A stretch of 5,058 nt of DNA from Spirochaetota bacterium (GCA_018817865.1 JAHITG010000193.1:1-5058), one strand, 5' to 3'; shown: positions 1-4,697, counted from the stretch's first letter. Numbers and translations are program-made. Notes: generated by a model not told the origin, from the sequence alone.

Positions 1-30
1 AGGCACACTCTAAAAGGGGGTGCCTTTTTT
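1..30 (+). terminator. Hairpin with T-run, terminator-like
   Basis: AGGCAC (1-6) pairs with GTGCCT (20-25). After one mismatch the stem continues with C8-G18, T9-G17 and C10-G16, and the loop is TAAAA. Six T's (25-30) follow, as in a rho-independent terminator for a transcript entering from the left. The foot sequence GGCAC/GTGCC is the same as in the hairpin repeats of this window, so it may be a repeat copy used as a terminator. The gene it would serve is outside the window. Confidence 0.5.
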
Positions 31-52
31 ATGATTGTATTTACTTTTTTTT

Positions 53-74
53 GCACGACTAATGTCGTGCCTAC
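53..74 (-). repeat. REP-like hairpin, left half of pair A
   Basis: A perfect 7-bp stem, GCACGAC (53-59) with GTCGTGC (64-70), has a TAAT loop and is followed by CTAC. Read on the minus strand it begins GTAGGCACGAC, so a GTAG tetranucleotide sits 5' of the hairpin foot, as in REP elements recognised by REP-associated tyrosine transposases. It is joined through a 46-base linker (75-120) to an oppositely oriented hairpin at 121-143. Confidence 0.7.
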
Positions 75-116
75 ATTTGTTGGATTTTTACATAAAACAA
101 ATTCAAATAATAAAAC
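67..116 (+). repeat. 50-bp direct repeat, copy 1 (pair linker)
   Basis: This stretch matches 604-653 in the same orientation at 48 of 50 positions by eye. It begins with the hairpin foot GTGCCTAC and continues through an AT-rich linker containing TTTTTACATAAAACAAATTC. The linker has no coding potential I can see. Its conservation, when the attached hairpins differ, suggests that the linker belongs to the repeat unit. Confidence 0.85.
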
Positions 117-120
117 GGAT

Positions 121-163
121 GTAGGCACACCCTTACGGGTGCCAGGGCGGTTTTAACCGTGCC
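121..163 (+). repeat. Compound REP-like double hairpin, copy 1
   Basis: GTAG (121-124) leads into a hairpin with GGCAC/GTGCC arms (124-128, 139-143) and an ACCC/GGGT core. A second, imperfect hairpin follows (145-163; CGGTT/AACCG stem). The whole 43 bases recur inverted at 711-753 with one mismatch. Its right end lies 3 bases from the stop codon of the DUF2283 gene and is followed by TTTTT on the plus strand. It could therefore act as a terminator for either direction. Confidence 0.8.
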
Positions 164-166
164 TTT

Positions 167-373
167 TTAAGCGACCTTGTTTTTAATTTCTTTAAAGGAG
201 AATTCAGGTAAACCGGCACTGTCTTTTGCATGCTCGATCGTCATGCTGACCAAATTGCCTTTTTTATCCAGATCGATATAAATAGTTTCACTTATTTCTT
301 TTGTTTCCTGCACTCTATTCTTTGTAAATTCAATATGTGCTGTGTCAGTATCAGAAAAATATTTTATCTTCAT
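167..373 (-). CDS. DUF2283 family small protein
   Basis: This 68-residue protein opens with MKIKYFSDTDTAHIEF and continues with an ETKEISETIYIDLDKKGNLV segment, the layout of DUF2283 proteins (short cytoplasmic beta-rich proteins of unknown function). DUF2283 genes are often found near small toxin-like genes such as DUF4258. No such partner is visible here, so the gene stands alone. The ATG is supported by the family's usual MKIKY-type start. A sigma70-type promoter ends only 11 bases before the ATG and no Shine-Dalgarno is seen, so the mRNA is probably leaderless or nearly so. Both sides carry hairpin repeats; an inverted 43-bp repeat pair (121-163, 711-753) brackets it. The family assignment is fairly secure; the function is unknown. 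Confidence 0.85.
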   Translation of the reverse strand: MKIKYFSDTDTAHIEFTKNRVQETKEISETIYIDLDKKGNLVSMTIEHAKDSAGLPEFSFKEIKNKVA

Positions 374-384
374 GGCTTAATTGT

Positions 385-412
385 AGTATAATAGAATGTT
401 TTTATTTGTCAA
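385..412 (-). promoter_or_regulatory. Sigma70-type promoter for the DUF2283 gene
   Basis: On the minus strand TTGACA (412-407) and TATACT (390-385) are separated by 16 bases. Transcription would begin around 377-379, leaving about 4-6 bases before the ATG at 373. No ribosome binding site fits in that space. Confidence 0.7.
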
Positions 413-453
413 AAGATTAATCAGGATTTGGTGATAAAATGATTTTTTTTAAA

Positions 454-481
454 GTAGGGACAAGGCATGCCTTGTCCCTAC
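454..481. repeat. 28-bp perfect palindrome
   Basis: Two 14-base arms (454-467 and 468-481) are exact reverse complements with no spacer. The sequence begins GTAGGGACAAGG and ends with its complement. It starts with GTAG and ends with CTAC, so it has the REP foot on both strands. It lies 42 bases upstream of the -35 of the DUF2283 promoter. Confidence 0.85.
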
Positions 482-541
482 AAGGTTAAAATTTCTGTTT
501 AATTAAACTATTTTATTAAATACCTTATGAATTAACCATAA

Positions 542-564
542 GCACGGTTAAAACCGTGCCTACA
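542..564 (-). repeat. REP-like hairpin (GGTT/AACC core)
   Basis: GCACGGTT (542-549) pairs with AACCGTGC (552-559), followed by CTAC (561-564), giving GTAGGCACGG on the minus strand. A small secondary inverted repeat CGAAT/ATTCG lies just to the right (574-585). Confidence 0.7.
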
Positions 565-590
565 TTTGTAAAGCGAATAAATTCGAGATA

Positions 591-612
591 GTCCTCGGAG
601 AGGGTGCCTACA
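591..612 (-). repeat. Degenerate REP-like hairpin, left half of pair B
   Basis: CCTC (593-596) pairs with GAGG (600-603), extended by two G-T pairs, and GTGCCTAC follows (605-612). The distal arm has lost the GGCAC foot seen in other copies, so this looks like a decayed member. It is followed by the same linker as pair A. Confidence 0.5.
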
Positions 613-653
613 TTTGTTAGATTTTTACATAAAACAAATTCAAAAAATAAAAC
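604..653 (+). repeat. 50-bp direct repeat, copy 2 (pair linker)
   Basis: This copy is identical to 67-116 at 48 of 50 positions in direct orientation. As in copy 1, it starts at the hairpin foot GTGCCTAC and runs to an AATAAAAC end just before an oppositely oriented hairpin (656-680). Confidence 0.85.
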
Positions 654-655
654 AT

Positions 656-680
656 TGTAAGCATGAACTTGTTCGTGCTT
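656..680 (+). repeat. REP-like hairpin (GAAC/GTTC core), right half of pair B
   Basis: AAGCATGAAC (659-668) pairs with GTTCGTGCTT (671-680), including one T-G pair. It is preceded by GT, giving GTAAGCA where the other copies have GTAGGCA. The core differs from all other hairpins here, but its arms remain complementary. Confidence 0.65.
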
Positions 681-710
681 ATCCAATAGGTTATTTGTAT
701 TCATTAAACA

Positions 711-753
711 GGCACGGTTAAAACCGCCCTGGCACCCGTTAGGGTGTGCCTAC
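711..753 (-). repeat. Compound REP-like double hairpin, copy 2 (inverted)
   Basis: The reverse complement of this segment equals 121-163 at 42 of 43 positions. It shares the same asymmetry: the second hairpin has GGCGG in place of GGCACGG. The two are therefore copies of one compound module, not independently formed hairpins. It lies 20 bases downstream of the lipoprotein stop codon and could help end that transcript. Confidence 0.8.
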
Positions 754-762
754 AATTGTAGG
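749..762. repeat. Perfect 14-bp palindrome at the repeat foot
   Basis: CCTACAATTGTAGG is self-complementary and overlaps the CTAC foot of the 711-753 module. It looks like two GTAG feet meeting directly, with almost no linker and with the second hairpin missing. Confidence 0.6.
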
Positions 763-773
763 GTCGTGAGATA

Positions 774-1667
774 TTATTCCGGCCAGTCGGCGGATGGAGA
801 ATACATGATTTCGCCTACTTTAATAAATTCCCCAGGACTCCATCCTTCATCTATACGAACATAAAAGCTTACAGGTACTGTTATTTCAGTAAAATCAATA
901 GCGGCACCATCATTTAAGGGAATAACCACTTTTTGCCAGGTTTCATTAGGAGTAATATATGAATTTAGTTGAAGTAATTTATTACCACCAGTTGATTCAA
1001 TTTTAATATGTACGTCTCTTTTTGCTTTTATATAAAAGTGAAGATATGCATTTGCATATTGACTAAAATTTTCATTTGCTGTAGATACATCCTTTACGCC
1101 ATATTTCCAGTAACCACCCATCCAATTTAGTCCTGTTTCCATGAGTTTAATTTTTAGGCTCTTTTTATTTGCTGTGGGAGGGAAATCCACATTATCATCA
1201 GATAAAGCACCAAAATTTGTATTACCTGCAATACCTAGCCAGCCGCCATGGCTGTTCGGGGGATTGTCTCTGTCATAGATAAAGTTATGAGGGTAGATAT
1301 CAGAATAAATTGAGTAAATACCTAATTCTATTGTAATTGGAAGTCTCGTCCGGAGATGGTTATAGGTCGCCACGATCTTACCGAGCATCGGGAATGGTCC
1401 TTCCAAACCTTGCGGTGCATAGAAATGTCCAAGAGCGTCAATGATACCGACACCGCCTTCTACTGTCCAGACCGGATCGATATCAACCAGTTGGCCATTC
1501 CTGTCATAAGCAAGGGCTATAAATTTTTTAGTACCCCCTTTGGTTACTGAAGGATTATCCGGTGATATGGTCAGTGTGGTTGGTGAGCCCGTAGGCGACA
1601 TGACATCCTGCGTACAGGAGAATAAGAATGCTACTAATATTAATGAAAGTATTAAATATTTTTTCAT
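774..1667 (-). CDS. Lipoprotein with Ig-like and carbohydrate-binding-like domains
   Basis: This 297-residue protein starts with a type II signal peptide: KK, a hydrophobic run, then the lipobox LFSC with the lipidated cysteine at residue 18. Residues 29-113 look like a bacterial Ig-like domain (TLTISPDNPSVTKGGTKKF, then WTV and GKIVATYN strands). Residues about 115-290 are rich in aromatic residues and resemble a jelly-roll carbohydrate-binding module: GGWLGIAGNTNFG, YLHFYIKAKRDVHIKIES and ETWQKVVIPLND. No catalytic motif is seen, so a sugar-binding or surface-anchoring role is inferred. The start is set by the signal peptide; only a weak GGGG lies 10 bases upstream as a ribosome site. The likely promoter is far upstream (1914-1941). 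The Ig-encoding part is clearly richer in GC than the C-terminal part. The exact binding family is not resolved. Confidence 0.8.
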   Translation of the reverse strand: MKKYLILSLILVAFLFSCTQDVMSPTGSPTTLTISPDNPSVTKGGTKKFIALAYDRNGQLVDIDPVWTVEGGVGIIDALGHFYAPQGLEGPFPMLGKIVATYNHLRTRLPITIELGIYSIYSDIYPHNFIYDRDNPPNSHGGWLGIAGNTNFGALSDDNVDFPPTANKKSLKIKLMETGLNWMGGYWKYGVKDVSTANENFSQYANAYLHFYIKAKRDVHIKIESTGGNKLLQLNSYITPNETWQKVVIPLNDGAAIDFTEITVPVSFYVRIDEGWSPGEFIKVGEIMYSPSADWPE

Positions 1668-1708
1668 ATAATGTTAACCCCATGTAATTAATAGATTCTG
1701 CTTCAATA

Positions 1709-1734
1709 AGGCACGGTTAAAACCGTGCCTACAA
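1709..1734 (-). repeat. REP-like hairpin (GGTT/AACC core), left half of pair C
   Basis: AGGCACGGTT (1709-1718) pairs with AACCGTGCCT (1721-1730), and CTAC overlaps the end of the stem. The core is the same as in 542-564. It is followed by ATTGTTGGAT, a shortened version of the linker start seen in pairs A and B. Confidence 0.75.
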
Positions 1735-1760
1735 TTGTTGGATCTATAAACAAGGCGAAT

Positions 1761-1783
1761 GTAGGTACGATTTTAATCGTGCC
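1761..1783 (+). repeat. REP-like hairpin (GATT/AATC core), right half of pair C
   Basis: GTAG (1761-1764) precedes a 9-bp stem, GGTACGATT (1764-1772) with AATCGTGCC (1775-1783), containing one T-G pair. With 1709-1734 it forms a pair facing across a short linker of about 26 bases. Confidence 0.7.
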
Positions 1784-1804
1784 AGAAATAAAATATATAA
1801 ACAT

Positions 1805-1826
1805 GCACGACTAAAGTCGTGCCTAT
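1805..1826 (-). repeat. Solitary REP-like hairpin (GACT/AGTC core)
   Basis: GCACGACT (1805-1812) pairs with AGTCGTGC (1815-1822), followed by CTAT, so the minus-strand foot reads ATAG instead of GTAG. ATTTGCTGGAT follows, a remnant of the common linker start, but no partner hairpin is found to the right. The stem is nearly the same as at 53-70. Confidence 0.7.
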
Positions 1827-1850
1827 ATTTGCTGGATCTTAGGATAAAGA

Positions 1851-1894
1851 GATTCCCGCTTTTCCCTTTGGGGAGGCTTCACACCCGCGGGAAT
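1851..1894. repeat. ATTCCC/GGGAAT hairpin repeat (different family)
   Basis: ATTCCCGC (1852-1859) pairs exactly with GCGGGAAT (1887-1894), enclosing 27 bases that contain a smaller CCC/GGG hairpin. It lacks GTAG and so is separate from the REP-like set. The ATTCCC...GGGAAT ends recall short inverted repeats such as neisserial dRS3. Relationship is not implied. It lies in the probable 5' leader of the lipoprotein gene. Confidence 0.55.
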
Positions 1895-1913
1895 GACAAC
1901 CCCAACATTATAT

Positions 1914-1941
1914 AATATACCTTAATAAAATATTTTGTCAA
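1914..1941 (-). promoter_or_regulatory. Sigma70-type promoter facing the lipoprotein gene
   Basis: On the minus strand TTGACA (1941-1936) and TATATT (1919-1914) are 16 bases apart, the same geometry as the hicBA and DUF2283 promoters. The first gene downstream is the lipoprotein, giving a leader of about 240 bases that would contain four hairpins. I see no better promoter nearer its start. Confidence 0.6.
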
Positions 1942-1947
1942 CAAATT

Positions 1948-1966
1948 TTTGGCAATCGGTTGTATT
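1948..1966. promoter_or_regulatory. 19-bp element, copy 1 (candidate operator)
   Basis: TTTGGCAATCGGTTGTATT matches 2551-2569 at 18 of 19 positions. Its core CAATCGGTTG is one base short of a perfect palindrome. It lies 6 bases beyond the -35 of the promoter facing the lipoprotein gene. A centre-CG palindrome with AA/TT flanks resembles LacI-family operators; no regulator gene is in the window. Confidence 0.5.
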
Positions 1967-2043
1967 ATAACCAATTATACTTTAATGAATAAAATAATAA
2001 TGTTGTATAAAAGTATTAAACTGTCCTTATTATATATATATTT

Positions 2044-2230
2044 TTATGGCAAAGGAATCTCTAATCTTTTAATTATTTTTTTTATTAATTTATTAGGAAT
2101 TTCTACATGACGTGGGATAGCTTCTATATACTCCATTTCGGGGATTTAGCCAAAGAGAATGCCTTGACCCTTCACGTTTAAATATACAACCATATTTCCG
2201 CAGGTGTTGTAATAATTTTGTTCTTTTCAT
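2044..2230 (-). pseudogene. HicA toxin, broken by a one-base frameshift
   Basis: The reading frame starts MKRTKLLQHLRKYGCIFKRE, continues GSRHSLWLNPRNG, then goes out of frame and stops at 2093 after 45 residues. In the next frame the typical HicA end appears: IEAIPRHVEIPNKLIKKI followed by IKRLEIPLP and a stop at 2044. The segment is 187 bases, one more than a 61-residue toxin needs. The extra base lies between about 2124 and 2143, near a G4 run (2140-2143) and a TATATA stretch. HicA is a small mRNA interferase with a dsRBD-like fold; the catalytic histidine of the family corresponds to H24 in GSRHS. The ATG follows the hicB stop directly (TAAATG) in the same frame. It is either an inactivated toxin or an assembly error. 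Confidence 0.85.
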
Positions 2231-2443
2231 TTAGATTGATATTGTTTCTTTAATAGCTCCAGGAGGTATTGCTTTAAGTGTATCTTTAAGACGATCATGT
2301 AAAATTAATTTAATAGCGTTAGCAAGACTTTCTTGACATTCTTTTTTTGTTTTTCCCTGTCCATTAGCGCCTGGAATCTCCGGACAATAACCAATCCACC
2401 ACTCTTCATCTCTTTCGTAAATTACATGAAATTGATTTTTCAT
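2231..2443 (-). CDS. hicB: HicB-family antitoxin (short form)
   Basis: This 70-residue protein shows the HicB N-terminal partial RNase H-like fold: FHVIYERDEEWWIGYCPEIPG (residues 5-25), then the GQGKTKKECQESLANAI helix (residues 28-44). HicB binds HicA and blocks its RNA cleavage. The C-terminal DNA-binding domain (ribbon-helix-helix or HTH) of longer HicB proteins is absent, so autorepression by this protein alone is doubtful. A GAGG ribosome site lies 9 bases upstream (2456-2453) and a strong promoter at 2504-2531. The gene ends immediately before hicA, giving antitoxin-first order. Since hicA is frameshifted, this may be a surviving antitoxin without its toxin, or a neutraliser of related toxins elsewhere. 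Confidence 0.88.
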   Translation of the reverse strand: MKNQFHVIYERDEEWWIGYCPEIPGANGQGKTKKECQESLANAIKLILHDRLKDTLKAIPPGAIKETISI

Positions 2444-2503
2444 TTTATATTTCCTCTTTTTAAATATTTATAGTAATAATAATTGAATGGCTTTATTAAA
2501 AAT

Positions 2504-2531
2504 AATATAATATAAAATTTTATTTTGTCAA
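2504..2531 (-). promoter_or_regulatory. Sigma70-type promoter for hicBA
   Basis: On the minus strand TTGACA (2531-2526) and TATATT (2509-2504) are 16 bases apart. Transcription would begin near 2497, about 54 bases before the hicB ATG. It diverges from the glycosidase promoter at 2576-2603. Confidence 0.65.
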
Positions 2532-2550
2532 AAGAATTTTTTTTACTTTC

Positions 2551-2569
2551 TTTGGCAATCGATTGTATT
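2551..2569. promoter_or_regulatory. 19-bp element, copy 2 (candidate operator)
   Basis: TTTGGCAATCGATTGTATT contains the perfect palindrome CAATCGATTG (2556-2565). It lies between the -35 boxes of the divergent hicBA (2531) and glycosidase (2576) promoters. It matches the copy at 1948-1966 except for one base. The position suits an activator or repressor acting on one or both genes. Confidence 0.5.
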
Positions 2570-2575
2570 TTTTTC

Positions 2576-2603
2576 TTGACTTTTATTTTATTTCGGGTAT
2601 ATT
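2576..2603 (+). promoter_or_regulatory. Distal promoter P1 of the glycosidase gene
   Basis: TTGACT (2576-2581) and TATATT (2598-2603) are separated by 16 bases. Starting near 2610 it would give a leader of about 210 bases. I recognise no riboswitch or leader peptide in that leader. Confidence 0.5.
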
Positions 2604-2737
2604 ATTAGTATCGGTGGCGGAATAAGGATCGCAGGGTAAGTAAATAATTTAATCTTATAATTATTTTGGGATGAGCTTATCAGTACCATATACTCAAGTC
2701 TATGGATAGATGCACTCTGAATAACAGCAAAAAAGAA

Positions 2738-2765
2738 TTGACAACATAGAAGAATTAAATAATAT
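2738..2765 (+). promoter_or_regulatory. Proximal promoter P2 of the glycosidase gene
   Basis: TTGACA (2738-2743) and TAATAT (2760-2765) are separated by 16 bases. A start near 2772 leaves a leader of about 50 bases, which is a more usual length than from P1. Confidence 0.5.
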
Positions 2766-2811
2766 TGAGATTGGCTATCAGGCATTCAAAATAGTATTTT
2801 GTTTTGTTAAT

Positions 2812-2817
2812 GAGGTG
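2812..2817 (+). promoter_or_regulatory. Ribosome binding site of the glycosidase gene
   Basis: GAGGTG lies 5 bases before the ATG at 2823 and supports that start, which is also directly followed by the signal peptide. Confidence 0.7.
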
Positions 2818-2822
2818 TAATA

Positions 2823-4685
2823 ATGAGGCTTACTCTTTTTTTAGTTTTATTAGCCGCTTTAATTTTGCCTTCTTATCTTTTTCCGTATACTCACGGAAGT
2901 GAGGAGATCGTAAATTACGAAAAATACGGAAGGTTCGTAAACAGGGGAACACCCAACTTCAGATATCTTATAAAAAATATTAAAGGCCTCCGCAAAGCGA
3001 TCGGCCCGGGTATCTTTCCGGATTTTGACGGGATCAAAACGGATTCTGATTATATAGAAGCAGAGATCAACGGCAAACTGGAAGGATATTTATGGGACTT
3101 TACCGATAAAAAACGCGACTACAAGATCAATTTTTTTAAATGGGCGTCTACTCCTGCTGAATCATTAGGGGTAAAACTTTTCTATGTCGGATATGCTCTG
3201 GAAAAGGGCGGATTTATTAAAGAAGCTATTAGAGCCTATTATGCTCTTCTTATTCATCATCCCAAGGCCGTCTCCTATACATACTGGCATTCTCCTATTT
3301 ATCTGGGTAGAGTCATGATAGACAGGATCAATATACTGACCAGGATGAATCCGCAACTGGGCATTAAGCTGAAAGGTGCCAAAATCTCCATGGAAAAGAT
3401 CTTTGATAATGATGTAAAGAACGATAAATATACATATATCGATCCCGGTAAACTGGTCAAAGTAAAACCGGAAGATGTGGTAGATAAACCGGTGAGTTTA
3501 TCAGCATACAAAGTCATTGAGACCCGTGGCGGGAAAAAAGCAAGTGTAAAAAAATATAATAACGGACACTGGCAGTTATTTGTGGATGGTGATCCCTTTT
3601 TTATAAAAGGGATGGTCTACAGTCCCAATCAGATCGGGAAAAGCCCGGATTACGGTACTCTGGTGGTTCATAAAGACTGGCAGATCATTGACCTGAATAA
3701 TGACGGGATGAATGATGTCTTTTTTCAGTCCTATGTTGATAAGAATAAGAATGATGAAAAGGATAAAGACGAACCCAGAGTAGGGGATGCCAAATTAATG
3801 AAGGATATGGGTGTCAACACACTGCGTCTTTACCATCATTGCTTTAATAAAAAATTATTCCGGAAACTGCATAAAGAGTATGGATTTCATATTTTGCTGG
3901 GGGATTACCTTGGATGTTATGCCGTGGGATCCGGTGCCAACTGGCATCAGGGAACGGATTATTCAGATCCTGACCAGAGAAAGAGCATGAAAAAAAGTGT
4001 CAGTCAAATGGTACAGGAATATAAGGATGAGCCATATGTGCTGATGTGGGTCCTGGGAAATGAGAATAATTTCGGCCATGCCAATAATGCGATGGATCAG
4101 CCCGAACCCTATTATGAATTTGTAAATGAAGTGGCCAGGATGATCCACAAGATGGATCCCAGCAGGCCGGTGGCTATCTGTAACGGTGAAGTGCTGTATC
4201 TGGACGTTTTTGCTATGAAATGCCCGGATGTAGATATTTTTGGAATTAATTCATACAGGGGAAATCTGGGATTTGGAGAGTCGCTCTGGAAGAGCGTGAA
4301 AGATATCGTAGGAAGGCCCATCGTGATCACAGAATACGGCTGTAGTGCGTATGCTGCAAAGATGAAGGAGGAAGAAGCAGAAATTGGACAGATGGATTAT
4401 CATAAGGGAAATTGGGAGGATATCTGGTATAACAGAGGAGGGAGCGGCCAGGGGAACTCTATCGGCGGAGTGGTCTTTGAATGGCTCGATGAATGGTGGA
4501 AAGCCGGTACGGGTACAGATCCTAATATTCATGATACTCAGCCGCAATTCGGACTTCCCTTTCTGGATGGCTGGAGTTATGAGGAGTGGCTGGGGATCGC
4601 GTCACAGGGAGACGGCTCAGGGAGTCCTCATCTCAGGCAATTGCGAAAGGCCTATTACTATTATAAGAAAGTGTGGAATAAGTAA
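2823..4685 (+). CDS. Secreted glycoside hydrolase, GH2-like TIM barrel
   Basis: This 620-residue protein begins with an N-terminal signal sequence (residues 1-20, no lipobox), so it is exported. Residues 25-235 match no domain I recognise; 115-170 form TPR-like helices (VGYALEKGGFIKEAIRAYYA). The barrel begins near residue 249 (HWQLFVDGDPFFIKGMVYSP). It continues with MGVNTLRLYHH (329-339), the acid/base motif WVLGNEN (409-415; E414), DIFGINSY (471-478), the nucleophile motif IVITEYG (500-506; E504) and FEWLDEWW (552-559). These are typical of the retaining GH2 (clan GH-A) barrel, though the GH2 sandwich domains are not recognisable. An Asp/Asn-rich insert (290-314) carries two calcium-loop-like DxNxDGxxD-type motifs. 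The substrate cannot be told from sequence. It has its own promoters and probably no operon partner. GH5-like assignment is the main alternative. Confidence 0.85.
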   Translation: MRLTLFLVLLAALILPSYLFPYTHGSEEIVNYEKYGRFVNRGTPNFRYLIKNIKGLRKAIGPGIFPDFDGIKTDSDYIEAEINGKLEGYLWDFTDKKRDYKINFFKWASTPAESLGVKLFYVGYALEKGGFIKEAIRAYYALLIHHPKAVSYTYWHSPIYLGRVMIDRINILTRMNPQLGIKLKGAKISMEKIFDNDVKNDKYTYIDPGKLVKVKPEDVVDKPVSLSAYKVIETRGGKKASVKKYNNGHWQLFVDGDPFFIKGMVYSPNQIGKSPDYGTLVVHKDWQIIDLNNDGMNDVFFQSYVDKNKNDEKDKDEPRVGDAKLMKDMGVNTLRLYHHCFNKKLFRKLHKEYGFHILLGDYLGCYAVGSGANWHQGTDYSDPDQRKSMKKSVSQMVQEYKDEPYVLMWVLGNENNFGHANNAMDQPEPYYEFVNEVARMIHKMDPSRPVAICNGEVLYLDVFAMKCPDVDIFGINSYRGNLGFGESLWKSVKDIVGRPIVITEYGCSAYAAKMKEEEAEIGQMDYHKGNWEDIWYNRGGSGQGNSIGGVVFEWLDEWWKAGTGTDPNIHDTQPQFGLPFLDGWSYEEWLGIASQGDGSGSPHLRQLRKAYYYYKKVWNK

Positions 4686-4697
4686 AAAATATCTATT

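Noticed and set aside
53..753. CRISPR array from the repeated hairpins
   Set aside because: Spacing is irregular, the repeats occur in both orientations with different cores, and the segments between them are themselves repeated (67-116, 604-653), unlike unique spacers.
1356..1550. Plus-strand open reading frame of 64 codons opposite the lipoprotein gene
   Set aside because: It is antisense to the Ig-like domain, in the GC-richer part where stop codons are rarer by chance; it has no ribosome site or recognisable family.
1931..2570. hicBA as a mobile cassette with 19-bp target-site duplications
   Set aside because: The duplicated 19-mers each sit at the same relative place upstream of a promoter, there is no integrase or transposase, and 19 bp is long for a target duplication; a regulatory site fits better.
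2588..2785. Minus-strand open reading frame of 65 codons
   Set aside because: It overlaps the glycosidase promoters and leader, has no ribosome site, and its hydrophobic sequence resembles translated AT-rich noncoding DNA with no recognisable family.
2610..2810. Riboswitch in the long glycosidase leader
   Set aside because: Only weak hairpins (for example CCATA/TATGG near 2687-2705) are present and no known aptamer core was recognised.
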